A DNA stretch of 64,000 bases. Source: an uncultured Pseudomonas sp. (GTDB lineage: Bacteria > Pseudomonadota > Gammaproteobacteria > Pseudomonadales > Pseudomonadaceae). Each line of letters begins with the position of its first letter. Positions within the stretch are counted from its first letter, which is position 1. Both the position numbers and the translations under genes were made by a program. The stretch spans positions 98,358 to 162,357 of the forward strand of contig NZ_CAMPHV010000006.1 in the NCBI RefSeq assembly GCF_946886105.1, read 5' to 3'. The notes beneath the pieces were generated by a model. The model saw only the letters and a program-made list of their open reading frames with translations, searched no databases and was not told the origin of the DNA. This document shows positions 20,280 through 29,457 of this stretch, one piece after another.

Positions 20280-21050
20280 TCAACGACTGGCCGGTGTACG
20301 CCCCGGCTTTTTCTTGGCGCTCTGCAGCAGGTGCGAGAACACCGCGTGCAGATCGTCGGAGGCGCTTTCCTCGTCGAGGTTGAGCTTGCTGTCGATATGG
20401 TCCATGTGGTGCATCATCAGGCTCACCGCCCTGGCCGCATCACGAGCCTCGATGGCGTCGATCAGCTGATTGTGCTCGTCGTAGGAGCAATGCGAGCGGT
20501 TGCCGCTTTCATACTGGGCGATGATCAGCGAGGTCTGCGACACCAGACTGCGCTGAAAACTGATCAGCGGCGCATTCTTCGCCGCCTCGGCGAGCTTGAG
20601 GTGGAATTCGCCTGATAAACGGATACCGGCGCCGCGGTCGCCGCGGGAAAAGCTGCTCTGTTCGTCCTCGACCATCTGCCGTAACTCGGCGAGTTGCTCG
20701 GCCGTGGCATGTTCGACCGCCAATTCGGTAATCGCCCGCTCGACCATGCGCCGCGCGTAGAAAATCTGCCGGGCTTCCTCGACGCTCGGGCTGGCCACCA
20801 CCGCGCCACGATTCGGCCGCAGCAGCACCACGCCTTCATGGGCCAGACGCGATAAGGCGCGGCGGATGATGGTGCGGCTGACGCCGAAAATTTCGCCCAG
20901 GGCTTCTTCGCTAAGCTTGGTGCCAGGCGCCAGACGCTGTTCGAGGATGGCCTCGAAGATATGCGCGTAGACGACATCGTCCTGAGTCCCGCTGCGGCTG
21001 CTTTTGCCGGCACGCGGCTGCTTCTTGAGGGGCTGCAATTGTTCGTTCAT
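20280..21050 (-). CDS. GntR-family (FCD type) regulator of the purine locus
   Basis: A 256-residue regulator from ATG 21050 (MNEQLQPLKKQPRAGKSSRS). The open frame extends upstream, but that part does not read like the family. The winged helix spans about residues 25-95 (VVYAHIFEAILEQRLAPGTK, GEIFGVSRTIIRRALSRLAHEGVV), and an FCD ligand domain fills the rest (ARRMVERAITELA, EFHLKLAEAAKNAP, DEHNQLIDAIEARDAARA). It stands between the guanine deaminase and NCS2 permease genes, matching PA1520 in position. FCD GntR proteins bind short palindromes with GT-AC cores; the five TTGTAYACAA sites in this locus, one upstream of this gene, are the obvious candidates. The ligand may be a purine catabolite (inference). 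Confidence 0.92.
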   Translation of the reverse strand: MNEQLQPLKKQPRAGKSSRSGTQDDVVYAHIFEAILEQRLAPGTKLSEEALGEIFGVSRTIIRRALSRLAHEGVVLLRPNRGAVVASPSVEEARQIFYARRMVERAITELAVEHATAEQLAELRQMVEDEQSSFSRGDRGAGIRLSGEFHLKLAEAAKNAPLISFQRSLVSQTSLIIAQYESGNRSHCSYDEHNQLIDAIEARDAARAVSLMMHHMDHIDSKLNLDEESASDDLHAVFSHLLQSAKKKPGRTPASR

Positions 21051-21209
21051 TGGGGCTCGTGTCAAAAAAGTACGGCTGATCAAGGTTGCTAAAACCTTAG
21101 CGCACGATGTCCGCAGCGGCTTTAGCGCGTGCCAGCAAAATCCACTCCTGCTTCCGCCTGGCGACTGCCGAGCAGTTTGCCACGAAACCCAGAAAGCATA
21201 AGCCCCGGC

Positions 21210-21221
21210 ATTGTACACAAT
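21210..21221. promoter_or_regulatory. Putative GntR operator 1 (ATTGTACACAAT)
   Basis: A perfect 12-bp palindrome about 160 bases upstream of the GntR gene, of the form expected for FadR-type GntR proteins. It is one of five copies in this locus and may mediate autoregulation. Confidence 0.6.
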
Positions 21222-21530
21222 TGCCCGCATGCGCATACCCGCAAGCCCGCGACATGGCGTCTCAGCACCACGCCGACGGCCACCTTCAGGCGACGAAACC
21301 CATCGATCAATTGCTTATATCAATCGCTCTTTTTACGCAGCAATCCGCTAAATAAAACGCAAAAACCCTATGCCAACGGGCAGTTCCGCCTGGATCCGCA
21401 AACGTACAAAGCGCACAAGCCTTTGTTTTATAAAGACTACTTGAAAGCCAAGAGCAGCCGGGCGGCAAATTAATTGTCTACGGACACGAATAGATAGCCG
21501 CAACAATCTGGAAAACATTATTTGCTTTTT

Positions 21531-21540
21531 TTGTATACAA
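21531..21540. promoter_or_regulatory. Putative GntR operator 2 (TTGTATACAA)
   Basis: The perfect palindrome lies inside TTTTGTATACAAAAG, about 150 bases before the permease at 21688, in the GntR-permease divergent region (21051-21687). A weak sigma-70 pair (TTTGCT 21521, CATAAT 21544, spacing 17) would put the operator in the promoter spacer. That part is inference. Confidence 0.6.
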
Positions 21541-21566
21541 AAGCATAATCGCGACAGTGTAGCTTT

Positions 21567-21582
21567 CTGACCACACGGTCAA
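21567..21582. promoter_or_regulatory. Third copy of the xdhA promoter motif
   Basis: CTGACCACACGGTCAA matches the two elements at the xdhA promoter (12427-12442, 12450-12465) in both half-sites. It lies about 105 bases before the NCS2 permease gene, suggesting that the permease and xdhABC share a regulator. Confidence 0.5.
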
Positions 21583-21687
21583 CTAAACCGGCAGTAGGCA
21601 CACCAAACACCACCCGCCTCAGAGAGAACCAGGGCCTCAAGGCAGAATCCGGGTGGTACACGACAAGAAAGATAAGGAGTACCCACT

Positions 21688-23037
21688 GTGGAAAGCGCTA
21701 AACAAGAACAACTGGCGACTCACACCCCAGGGCTAAGACCCACAGGTCTGCTCGATCGATTCTTCAAGCTCACCGAACACCGCACCTCGATCAAGACCGA
21801 GCTGCTGGCCGGCCTGACGACCTTCGTCACCATGGCCTACATCATCTTCGTCAACCCGAACATCATGGCCAATGCCGGCGTCGATCATGGCGCGGCCTTC
21901 GTCGCCACCTGCATCGGTGCGGCGCTGGGTTGCTTCCTTATGGGGTTGTACGCCAACTGGCCGGTCGGCCTGGCGCCCGGTATGGGCTTGAACGCCTTCT
22001 TCACCTACACGGTGGTCGGCGACATGGGCTACAGCTGGCAGATCGCCCTGGGCGCGGTGTTCCTCTCCGGCATCCTGTTCATGATCATGAGCTTGTCGCG
22101 CATCCGCGAATGGCTGCTCAACAGCATCCCCATGAGTCTGCGCTTCGCCATGGGCGCCGGGGTCGGCTTGTTCCTCGGGCTGATCGGCCTGAAAACCGCC
22201 GGCATCGTCGTCGACAGCCCGGCCACGCTGCTGACCATGGGCTCGTTTGGCGAACCCAACGCGCTGCTGGCCGCCATCTGCTTCCTGCTGATCGCCGTGC
22301 TCAGCCACCGTAACGTGTTCGGCGCCATCCTCTTCAGCATGCTCGGCGTCACCGCCGTCGGCTGGGGCTTGGGGCTGGTCGAATACAACGGTCTGGTGTC
22401 GATGCCGCCGAGCCTGGCGCCGACCTTCCTGGCCATGGATATCGTCGGGGCCTTCAACGTGGCGATGGTCAGCGTGATTCTGGCCTTCCTCTTCGTCAAC
22501 ATGTTCGACACCGCCGGCACCCTGATGGGCGTCGCCCACCGCGCCAACCTGGTGGATGACGACGGCAAGATCAAGGACCTGTCCAAAGCCCTCAAGGCTG
22601 ACAGTACCTCCAGCGTGATCGGCGCCATGGTCGGTTGCCCACCAGTGACCAGCTACGTGGAAAGTGCTTCGGGCGTCGCCGCTGGCGGCCGCACCGGGCT
22701 GACCGCGGTCACCGTCGGCCTGCTGTTCCTCGCAGCGATGTTCTTCGCCCCGCTGGCCGGCATGATCCCCGCCTATGCCACCGCAGGCGCGCTGATCTAT
22801 GTCGCGATGCTGATGATGAGCGGCATGGCGCATATCGACTGGAAAGACCACACCGACACAATCCCGGCGATCGTTACCGTGGTGATGATGCCGCTGACCT
22901 TTTCCATCGCCAACGGCATCGCCCTAGGCTTCCTGACCTACGCCACGCTGAAGCTGCTGACCGGCCAACGTGACAAGGTTTCCGTCAGCCTGTACGTTCT
23001 GTGCATCATCTTTATCGCCAAGTTCGCCTTCCTGTAA
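21688..23037 (+). CDS. NCS2 purine permease (AzgA-type)
   Basis: A 449-residue membrane protein with about 12 hydrophobic segments. It has the AzgA-branch features VTMAYIIFVNPNIMANAG near residue 50, GLYANWPVGLAPGMGLNAFF, NMFDTAGTLMGVA and SYVESASGVAAGGRTGLTAV. Family members import adenine, guanine or hypoxanthine with protons. Start is GTG 21688, with AAGGAG ten bases upstream. Context (guanine deaminase, xanthine dehydrogenase) points to guanine/hypoxanthine uptake. Two different candidate operators lie in its promoter. A terminator follows at 23060. Confidence 0.93.
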   Translation: MESAKQEQLATHTPGLRPTGLLDRFFKLTEHRTSIKTELLAGLTTFVTMAYIIFVNPNIMANAGVDHGAAFVATCIGAALGCFLMGLYANWPVGLAPGMGLNAFFTYTVVGDMGYSWQIALGAVFLSGILFMIMSLSRIREWLLNSIPMSLRFAMGAGVGLFLGLIGLKTAGIVVDSPATLLTMGSFGEPNALLAAICFLLIAVLSHRNVFGAILFSMLGVTAVGWGLGLVEYNGLVSMPPSLAPTFLAMDIVGAFNVAMVSVILAFLFVNMFDTAGTLMGVAHRANLVDDDGKIKDLSKALKADSTSSVIGAMVGCPPVTSYVESASGVAAGGRTGLTAVTVGLLFLAAMFFAPLAGMIPAYATAGALIYVAMLMMSGMAHIDWKDHTDTIPAIVTVVMMPLTFSIANGIALGFLTYATLKLLTGQRDKVSVSLYVLCIIFIAKFAFL

Positions 23038-23059
23038 AGCGTGCCTGAGCGATACCCGG

Positions 23060-23086
23060 GCCCCGGCGTCAGAAGTCGGGGCTTTT
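23060..23086 (+). terminator. Intrinsic terminator after the NCS2 permease
   Basis: GCCCCG (23060-23065) and CGGGGC (23077-23082) form a 6-bp stem with an 11-base loop, followed by TTTT. It ends 20 bases before the LysE-family gene. Confidence 0.6.
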
Positions 23087-23105
23087 CCATATCCGGAGAC
23101 CCGTA

Positions 23106-23732
23106 ATGAGCCTGGAAACCTGGTTGCTGTTCAGCAGCGCTGCCCTGATCGTGATTCTGATTCCAGGGCCTTTGTCGCTGCTGATGGTCAGCAACAGCCT
23201 GAACTATGGCCTGCGCCGCTCGCTGCCAGCGTTTATCGGCGGCGTATCGGCATCGATCTGCCTACTTAGCGCGTCGGCCTTGGGCCTGGGCGCCCTACTG
23301 CTGGCTTCGGAACAGTTGTTTAGCCTGCTGAAAATTGTCGGTGCGCTCTATCTGTTCTATCTCGCCTGGCAAAGCTGGCAGGCCTCGCGCCAGGCCGCCA
23401 AGCCGGTGAGCGCCGAAGAACAACCGGTCAATCCGAGCTTTCGCAGCATGTTCTGGAAGGCCTTTGGCCTGGGCGCCAGCAACCCCAAGGACATCCTGTT
23501 TTTCGCCGCCTTTCTGCCGCAATTCATCAGCGCCGAACGGCCGATGCTCGGCCAATTGCTGGTGATGATCGCCACCTGGGCGGTATTGGATTTGAGCTGC
23601 AAGCTGTTCTATGGCCTCAGCGCCCGCGGCGCGGCGCGCTACCTGCGCTCGGGCAAGGGCCAGGTGTGGTTCAACCGGGCCAGCGCCGCGTTGTTCGGCG
23701 GTGCCGGCGCGGCTTCGTTGCTGAGTCGTTAG
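23106..23732 (+). CDS. LysE/RhtB-family exporter
   Basis: A 208-residue inner-membrane protein with six hydrophobic segments and the family start LIVILIPGPLSLLMVSNSLNYG, followed by the conserved GxxxGxxxGxx region and FWKAFGLGASNPKDILFFAAFLPQF. Members export amino acids or related small molecules; the substrate here cannot be told. The ATG at 23106 has CCGGAGA upstream. It follows the purine permease but a terminator lies between, so it may have its own promoter. A purine-related export role is possible but unsupported. Confidence 0.9.
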   Translation: MSLETWLLFSSAALIVILIPGPLSLLMVSNSLNYGLRRSLPAFIGGVSASICLLSASALGLGALLLASEQLFSLLKIVGALYLFYLAWQSWQASRQAAKPVSAEEQPVNPSFRSMFWKAFGLGASNPKDILFFAAFLPQFISAERPMLGQLLVMIATWAVLDLSCKLFYGLSARGAARYLRSGKGQVWFNRASAALFGGAGAASLLSR

Positions 23733-23806
23733 GCCGTTTAATATCTCGTTGGGCTTCGCAGGCTCAGCGCCAACCTACGTCTGCGGAGTGCTTTCATAGC
23801 CCAGAT

Positions 23807-24019
23807 GATCGTTCCAACGTGGACGGTTCGACGTGGGAACGATCAAAGTTACCCGGGTATCGGCGCCCTGGGTATCGCTGCGCTCAACCCAGGCTACGTA
23901 GCACACTCCCGTAGGGTGCGCCGCGCGCACCGGGGAAATCCCAAATCAAAAAAGCCCGCAGATCCGTAGCCCGGATGAAATCCGGGGAGCGATGTTGCGG
24001 ACACATCTTTCCGGGCTAC
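23807..24019. repeat. Cluster of intergenic inverted repeats
   Basis: The 399-base gap between the LysE gene and hiuH holds three repeats. A hairpin with arms GATCGTTCC/GGAACGATC lies at 23807-23844, GTAGGGTGCGCCGCGCGCACC at 23911-23931, and the GTAGCCCGGATG palindrome at 23966-24019. No coding frame is convincing here. Confidence 0.75.
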
Positions 24020-24068
24020 GAAAAGCATTCCGCGTCCGGCTTAAGCCATCTGCCCGAATTACAGACAT

Positions 24069-24095
24069 AAAAAAGCCCGCAGTGTGGCGCGGGCT
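24069..24095 (-). terminator. Intrinsic terminator of hiuH
   Basis: On the minus strand AGCCCGC and GCGGGCT pair (7 bp, 8-base loop), followed by a run of six T. It lies about 35 bases after the hiuH stop. Confidence 0.85.
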
Positions 24096-24131
24096 AAGAC
24101 TCTGCGAAGAGTCGAGGGTAATCGGGTCGCT

Positions 24132-24485
24132 TCAGCTGCCGCGGTAGGTCGAGTAGCTGTAGGGCGAGATCAGCAGCGGCACGTGGTAGTGCTCCTGGGC
24201 GGCGTCGATGCCGAAGCGCAGCACCACCACATCGAGAAAGGCCGGCTCGGGCAGGCTCACGCCGCGGGCGCGGTAGTAGTCGCCGGCGTGGAAATGCAGC
24301 TGATAGACGCCGCTACGGTAATCCTCGCCTTGCAGCACCGGCGCATCGCAGCGCCCATCGTGATTGGTCAGCGTAGTGGCGAGCAATTCCATCTGCGCCC
24401 CTTCGACGCGGTACAGCTCGATCTTCAGCGCGCTGCCGGGGCAGCCGTGCGCGGCATCCAGAACATGTGTGGTCAATCGTCCCAT
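24132..24485 (-). CDS. hiuH: 5-hydroxyisourate hydrolase (transthyretin-like)
   Basis: A 117-residue transthyretin-related protein. It has the N-terminal [17 protein letters not shown] motif (active-site His), the internal GRCDAPVL, and the signature C-terminal tetrapeptide YRGS. It hydrolyses 5-hydroxyisourate, the product of PuuD, to OHCU, the substrate of UraD. No signal peptide, so cytoplasmic. It is divergent from puuE; the 417-base gap between them holds two TTGTAYACAA operators. A terminator follows it. Confidence 0.97.
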   Translation of the reverse strand: MGRLTTHVLDAAHGCPGSALKIELYRVEGAQMELLATTLTNHDGRCDAPVLQGEDYRSGVYQLHFHAGDYYRARGVSLPEPAFLDVVVLRFGIDAAQEHYHVPLLISPYSYSTYRGS

Positions 24486-24636
24486 TGGTCTATGGGCCGC
24501 CGCGCGGGCCTTACGCCTGGCGGTGGCCGCACCTCCTCTCGTGTGTTGAATTCGTTAAGGCACTCCGACGCGAGCAGCCTAGACTTCGCTGAAGCATAGC
24601 ATGTCGAAAAGCCAATATAGGACAGTTTCAACAAAT

Positions 24637-24648
24637 ATTGTACACAAT
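24637..24648. promoter_or_regulatory. Putative GntR operator 3 (ATTGTACACAAT)
   Basis: A perfect palindrome in the hiuH-puuE divergent region, about 150 bases upstream of hiuH. It has the same 12 bases as operator 1. Confidence 0.6.
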
Positions 24649-24818
24649 TTTATACGCTCAGATTGTATCGCGACTGTCACGCCATGGATCTTCGACATGC
24701 AAGCCGCATAGTAGAGGGCAGTTACCGGAAACAGCTGCCCAGGCACCACGGCAGAACAGCTGAGAGACATGTATTTTGCAAAATAGCTGAATTTTAGATT
24801 TACAAAATGCAATGCATT

Positions 24819-24828
24819 TTGTATACAA
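24819..24828. promoter_or_regulatory. Putative GntR operator 4 (TTGTATACAA)
   Basis: A perfect palindrome 75 bases before the puuE start, in an AT-rich stretch (TTTTGTATACAATTAA). It probably controls the puuE-uraD-alc-allA-puuD unit. Confidence 0.6.
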
Positions 24829-24902
24829 TTAACCCATCACAGCCGCATGACACCTTTCGGTGATCCTGCAATGGCCGCCCCACATTCAGAAGGAAGACTG
24901 CA

Positions 24903-25847
24903 GTGAGCGCTGACTACCCACGCGACCTGATCGGTTACGCCAACAACCCACCGCACCCACACTGGCCCGGCGATGCCCGTATCGCCCTGTCGTTCGTCCT
25001 CAATTACGAGGAAGGCGGCGAGCGCAACGTGTTGCACGGCGACAAGGAGTCCGAGGCCTTTCTCTCCGAGATGGTCTCCGCCCAGCCGCTGCAGGGCGAG
25101 CGCAACCTGTGCATGGAGTCGCTCTACGAATACGGCAGCCGCGCCGGGGTCTGGCGCCTGCTGAAGCTGTTCGACAAGCACGCCATCCCGCTCACCGTGT
25201 TCGCCGTTGCCATGGCCGCCCAGCGTCATCCCGATGTAATCAGGACGATGGCCGCCGCCGGCCACGAGATCTGCAGCCATGGTTACCGTTGGATCGACTA
25301 TCAATACATGGACGAGGCCAGCGAGCGCGAACATATGCTCGAGGCCATCCGCATCCTCACCGAGATCACCGGCGAGCGCCCGCTGGGCTGGTACACCGGC
25401 CGCACCGGGCCGAACACCCGGCGTCTAGTGCGCGAGGAAGGCGGCTTCCTCTACGATTCCGACACCTACGACGACGACCTGCCCTACTGGGACCCGGCCA
25501 GCACCGCGGCCAAGCCGCATCTGGTGATCCCCTACACCCTGGACACCAACGACATGCGCTTCACCCAGGTGCAGGGCTTCAACACCGGCGACGACTTCTA
25601 CCAATACCTCAAGGACGCCTTCGATGTGCTCTACGCCGAAGGCGTGGCCGGCGCGCCGAAGATGCTGTCGATCGGCATGCACTGCCGCCTGCTCGGCCGC
25701 CCGGCGCGCATCGCCGCCCTGGCGCGCTTTATCGAGTACGTCAAAGGCCACGAAAAAGTCTGGTGCGCCCGCCGCGTCGATATCGCCCGCCACTGGCACG
25801 CCACCCATCCCTTCTTCTTGAATCAACAGCGCGAGAACAGCAAATGA
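24903..25847 (+). CDS. puuE: Allantoinase PuuE (polysaccharide deacetylase-like)
   Basis: A 314-residue metal-independent-type allantoinase starting MSADYPRDLIGYANNPPHPH. It has the deacetylase fold with NYEEGGE, CMESLYEYGSRAGVWR, AAAGHEICSHGYRWIDYQ and GWYTGRTGPNTRRL. It opens allantoin to allantoate. Start is GTG 24903 with AGAAGGA upstream; no in-frame ATG fits. It leads the operon, and its stop overlaps the uraD start by four bases (ATGA). It replaces the classical zinc amidohydrolase allantoinase. Confidence 0.96.
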   Translation: MSADYPRDLIGYANNPPHPHWPGDARIALSFVLNYEEGGERNVLHGDKESEAFLSEMVSAQPLQGERNLCMESLYEYGSRAGVWRLLKLFDKHAIPLTVFAVAMAAQRHPDVIRTMAAAGHEICSHGYRWIDYQYMDEASEREHMLEAIRILTEITGERPLGWYTGRTGPNTRRLVREEGGFLYDSDTYDDDLPYWDPASTAAKPHLVIPYTLDTNDMRFTQVQGFNTGDDFYQYLKDAFDVLYAEGVAGAPKMLSIGMHCRLLGRPARIAALARFIEYVKGHEKVWCARRVDIARHWHATHPFFLNQQRENSK

Positions 25848-26359
25848 GCCGCTTTCAGACCCTGACCCCGTCGCGCCTGAGCCGTGCAGACTTCGTCAAA
25901 GCCTTCGCCGACATCTACGAGCACTCGCCCTGGGTCGCCGAGAAAGCCTTCGATCTCGGCCTGGACGAGAGCGTCGACGAGATCGACGGCCTGCACCAGC
26001 GCATGGCCGACATTCTGCTCAGCGCCAGTTTCTCAGCGCAGCTGGCACTGATCAACGCGCACCCGGACCTGGCCGGCAAAGCCGCCATTCGCGGCGAGCT
26101 GACCGCATCGAGCACCGCAGAGCAGGCTGGCGCCGGCATCAGCGAATGCAGCGCCGAAGAGTTCGCCCGCTTCACCGAACTCAACGACGCCTACAAAGCC
26201 AAGTTCGGCTTTCCTTTTATCAAGGCGGTGAAAGGCAGCAACCGCCAGCAGATTCTCGCGGCCTTCGAGGAGCGCATCCACCACTCCGCCGAGCAGGAGT
26301 TCCAGACCGCCCTGGCCGAGATCAACAAGATCGCGCTGTTTCGCTTGCAAGCGCTCTAG
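25844..26359 (+). CDS. uraD: OHCU decarboxylase
   Basis: A 171-residue protein with the family motifs EHSPWVAEKAF, INAHPDLAGKAA, ELNDAYKAKFGFPF and IKAVKGSNRQQI. It decarboxylates 2-oxo-4-hydroxy-4-carboxy-5-ureidoimidazoline to S-allantoin. ATG 25844 overlaps the puuE stop, so the two are translationally coupled and the enzymes of successive steps are made together. The frame is open far upstream through puuE, but only this start gives the family N-terminus. Confidence 0.96.
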   Translation: MSRFQTLTPSRLSRADFVKAFADIYEHSPWVAEKAFDLGLDESVDEIDGLHQRMADILLSASFSAQLALINAHPDLAGKAAIRGELTASSTAEQAGAGISECSAEEFARFTELNDAYKAKFGFPFIKAVKGSNRQQILAAFEERIHHSAEQEFQTALAEINKIALFRLQAL

Positions 26360-26397
26360 TCGCCCATTTTCACGCCCACTGTTAAGGCAGACACGAT

Positions 26398-27393
26398 ATG
26401 AAAGCTTACGCCGTACCCTTCGAAAAATACCTCAACCTGGCCGACGCGCGCCTCGGCACCAAAGCCATCTCGGTTACCGACGACTGGTTCGCCGACGTCA
26501 ACCGCCTGTTCCAGCCGACCCCGGCCGTGTGGAAGGAAGGCGTATTCGACGACAACGGCAAGTGGATGGATGGCTGGGAATCGCGCCGCAAGCGCTTCGA
26601 AGGTTACGACAGCGCGGTGATCCGTCTCGGCGTGGCGGGCTCGATCAAGGGCGTGGATATCGACACCAGCTTCTTCACCGGCAACTTCCCGCCGTCGGCC
26701 TCTCTGGAAGGCTGTTTCGTCGCTGAAGGCGATCCGAGCGACAGCACCGAGTGGACCGAAGTGCTGGGCGCCGTCGAGCTGCAAGGCAATAACCACCACT
26801 ACCATGAGATCGCCAACAGCCAGGCCTTCACCCACCTGCGCTTCAACATCTACCCGGACGGCGGCGTCGCGCGTCTGCGCGTTTACGGTGTGCCGTTCCG
26901 CGACTGGAGCGATGTCGGCGATAACCAGCAGGTCGACTTGGCCGCCGCGCTGAATGGCGGTCGTGCCCTGGCCTGTTCGGACGAGCACTTCGGCCGCATG
27001 AGCAACATTCTCAATCCGGGCCGCGGCATCAATATGGGCGACGGCTGGGAAACCGCGCGTCGCCGCACCCCGGGTAACGACTGGGTGATAGTCGCGCTCG
27101 GCCATCCGGGTGAGATCGAACGCATCGTCGTCGACACCCTGCACTTCAAGGGCAACTACCCGGACAGCTGCTCGATCCAGGGCGCCTTCGTCAAGGGCGG
27201 TACCGACAGCCAGATCGAAACCCAGAGTCTGTTCTGGCGCGAGCTGCTGCCGAGCCAGAAGCTCTCGATGCACGCCGAGCACGAGTTTGCCGAGCAGATC
27301 AACCGGCTCGGGCCGATCACCCACGTGCGCGTCAACGTGTTCCCGGATGGGGGCATCAGCCGCCTGCGCCTGTTCGGCAAAGTGGCCAAGTAA
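26398..27393 (+). CDS. alc: Allantoicase
   Basis: A 331-residue protein made of two similar allantoicase domains: [20 protein letters not shown] with [16 protein letters not shown] in the first, and [20 protein letters not shown] with [17 protein letters not shown] in the second. It cleaves allantoate to ureidoglycolate and urea. Length is normal for the bacterial enzyme. It lies 38 bases after uraD. A REP-like pair follows before allA. Confidence 0.97.
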   Translation: MKAYAVPFEKYLNLADARLGTKAISVTDDWFADVNRLFQPTPAVWKEGVFDDNGKWMDGWESRRKRFEGYDSAVIRLGVAGSIKGVDIDTSFFTGNFPPSASLEGCFVAEGDPSDSTEWTEVLGAVELQGNNHHYHEIANSQAFTHLRFNIYPDGGVARLRVYGVPFRDWSDVGDNQQVDLAAALNGGRALACSDEHFGRMSNILNPGRGINMGDGWETARRRTPGNDWVIVALGHPGEIERIVVDTLHFKGNYPDSCSIQGAFVKGGTDSQIETQSLFWRELLPSQKLSMHAEHEFAEQINRLGPITHVRVNVFPDGGISRLRLFGKVAK

Positions 27394-27405
27394 GTCGTAA
27401 TCCTT

Positions 27406-27466
27406 GTAGGAGCCAGCTTGCTGGCGATGCTTTTCAGGCATTGATCGCCAGCAAGCTGGCTCCTAC
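27406..27466. repeat. REP pair (GTAGGAGCCAGCTTGCTGGC)
   Basis: GTAGGAGCCAGCTTGCTGGC (from 27406) and its inverse GCCAGCAAGCTGGCTCCTAC (to 27466) form a nearly perfect long hairpin between alc and allA. It is of a well-known Pseudomonas REP type and likely shapes differential mRNA stability in this operon. Confidence 0.9.
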
Positions 27467-27495
27467 GAAACAAACCAGTTCATTAGCGAGTCACC

Positions 27496-27999
27496 ATGCG
27501 CAAACTGATCATCGAGCCGTTAAGCAAAGAAGCCTTCGCCCCCTTCGGCGACGTTATCGAAACCGAGGGCAGCGAGTTCTTCATGATCAATAACGGCTCC
27601 ACCCGCCGCTATCACAAACTGGCCACGGTCGAGACCGCGCAGCCGGAGGATACGGCGATCATCAGCATTTTCAGCGCCGAAGCGCTGGAGATGCCGTTGA
27701 CCGTGCGCATGCTGGAGCGCCATCCGCTGGGCAGCCAGGCCTTTATGCCGCTGCTCGGCCACCCCTTTCTGATCCTGGTCGCGCCACTTGGCGATGCACC
27801 TGAATCGGAGTTGGTCCGCGCCTTCCGCAGCAACGGCAGGCAGGGCATTAATTACCATCGCGGCGTCTGGCACCACCCGGTGCTGACGATCGAAAAGCGG
27901 GATGACTTCCTGGTGGTTGATCGCAGTGGTTCAGGCAACAACTGCGATGAGCATTTCTTTACCGAGGCAGAGCAACTGCTCCTCGACCCCCACCAATAA
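27496..27999 (+). CDS. allA: Ureidoglycolate lyase
   Basis: A 167-residue cupin of the AllA family. It has IIEPLSKEAFAPFGDVIE, FMINNGSTRRYHKLA, MLERHPLGSQAFMPL and GINYHRGVWHHPVL. It splits ureidoglycolate into glyoxylate and urea, the last step of the pathway encoded here. It lies 102 bases after alc, with a REP hairpin between, and 47 bases before puuD. No signal peptide. Confidence 0.96.
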   Translation: MRKLIIEPLSKEAFAPFGDVIETEGSEFFMINNGSTRRYHKLATVETAQPEDTAIISIFSAEALEMPLTVRMLERHPLGSQAFMPLLGHPFLILVAPLGDAPESELVRAFRSNGRQGINYHRGVWHHPVLTIEKRDDFLVVDRSGSGNNCDEHFFTEAEQLLLDPHQ

Positions 28000-28046
28000 G
28001 AGAAGCCCGGCGCCGGCTTGCCGGCAGCGGGAAAGAGGTACTGATT

Positions 28047-29357
28047 GTGGAAGCACATTTGACTGAGTGGCTGAACCTGGGCATCCGCTGGATCCATATG
28101 ATCACCGGCATCGCCTGGATCGGCGCATCCTTCTATTTCGTCTGGCTGGAAAACAACCTCAACCGAGCGAACCCGCGCGACGGCCTGTCCGGCGATCTAT
28201 GGGCGATCCACGGTGGCGGCATCTACCACCTGGAGAAATACAAACTGGCCCCACCGAAAATGCCGGACAACCTGCATTGGTTCAAATGGGAAGCCTATTT
28301 CACCTGGCTGTCGGGCATCGCCCTGATGCTGGTGGTCTACTACCTCAACCCGAGCCTGTACCTGGTCAAGCCTGGCGTCGACCTGGCACCGGCCTTGGCC
28401 ATTGCCATCGGCTTCGGCTCGATGGTCGCAGGCTATGTGGCCTACCACTTCCTCTGCGATTCGCCCCTGGGCAAGCGCCCGGCCCTGCTCGGTGCAGTGC
28501 TGTTCGTCCTGATCATCGCCGCGGCCTATGGCTTCAGCCAGATATTCAGCGGCCGCGCGGCCTATATCCATGTCGGCGCGATTATCGGCACCATCATGGT
28601 CGGCAATGTGTTCTTCACCATCATGCCGGCGCAGCGTGCACTGGTTAAGGCGATCGAGAGCAACAGCACGCCGGACCCGCTGCTGCCGGCCAAGGGCCTG
28701 CTGCGTTCGCGCCACAACAACTACTTCACCCTGCCGGTGCTGTTCATCATGATCAGCAACCACTTCCCGAGCACCTACGGCAGCCAGTACAACTGGCTGA
28801 TCCTGGCCGGTATCGCGGTGCTGGCGGTGTTGGTGCGCCACTACTTCAACACCCGCCACGACAGCAACAAGTTCGCCTGGACCCTGCCGGTCGCGGCCCT
28901 GGGCATGATCTGCCTGGCGTTCGTCACCGCTCCGCAGATGAAGGCGAGCGCAGTCGCAGCGCTGAAAACCGCGGAAATCAAATACGCGCCGGTTCCGGCC
29001 ACCGGCATCGCCGGCAATCCGCCCACCAGCAAGGCTGCAGAGCCCGCGCCACAGGCAGCGGAACCTGCTACTGACGCGGCGGCGCCAACCGGCAGCGGCG
29101 ACTTCGCCAAGGTGCAGAGCGTGATCCAGGAGCGCTGTACCGTGTGCCATTCGGCCACTCCGAGCAGCCCGATGTTCAGCACCGCGCCGGCCGGTTTCAT
29201 GCTCGACAGCCCCGAGCAGATCAAGGCGCAAGCGGCGAAGATCCATGCCCAGAGCGTCGCCACGCAGATCATGCCGCTGGGCAATATGACCCAGATGACC
29301 CAGGAAGAACGTGACCTGATCGGCGCCTGGATCGACCAGGGCGCGCAGCTCAACTGA
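28047..29357 (+). CDS. puuD: Membrane urate hydroxylase with cytochrome c domain
   Basis: A 436-residue fusion. Residues 1-310 are a membrane domain of about eight segments (WIHMITGIAWIGASFYFVWL, LDNNL-type loop, HNNYFTLPVLFIMISNHFP). A Pro/Ala linker follows, then a C-terminal cytochrome c domain with CTVCH and a likely axial Met in QIMPLGNMTQM. It oxidises urate to 5-hydroxyisourate, passing electrons to the respiratory chain rather than to oxygen as soluble uricases do. Start is GTG 28047 with AGAGG upstream. Last gene of the puuE operon, followed by a strong terminator. Confidence 0.95.
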   Translation: MEAHLTEWLNLGIRWIHMITGIAWIGASFYFVWLENNLNRANPRDGLSGDLWAIHGGGIYHLEKYKLAPPKMPDNLHWFKWEAYFTWLSGIALMLVVYYLNPSLYLVKPGVDLAPALAIAIGFGSMVAGYVAYHFLCDSPLGKRPALLGAVLFVLIIAAAYGFSQIFSGRAAYIHVGAIIGTIMVGNVFFTIMPAQRALVKAIESNSTPDPLLPAKGLLRSRHNNYFTLPVLFIMISNHFPSTYGSQYNWLILAGIAVLAVLVRHYFNTRHDSNKFAWTLPVAALGMICLAFVTAPQMKASAVAALKTAEIKYAPVPATGIAGNPPTSKAAEPAPQAAEPATDAAAPTGSGDFAKVQSVIQERCTVCHSATPSSPMFSTAPAGFMLDSPEQIKAQAAKIHAQSVATQIMPLGNMTQMTQEERDLIGAWIDQGAQLN

Positions 29358-29366
29358 CCCGCCCAA

Positions 29367-29397
29367 GCGCCGCACCCTGACCGGGTGCGGCGTTTTT
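29367..29397 (+). terminator. Strong terminator after puuD
   Basis: CGCCGCACCC and GGGTGCGGCG pair perfectly (10 bp, 5-base loop), followed by TTTTT. It closes the puuE-uraD-alc-allA-puuD operon. Confidence 0.95.
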
Positions 29398-29457
29398 CTA
29401 TTGGCTAATTCCCAGTTACGTGTGTATCGCCAGGCGCGAATGCTCCCCTCACCCTCC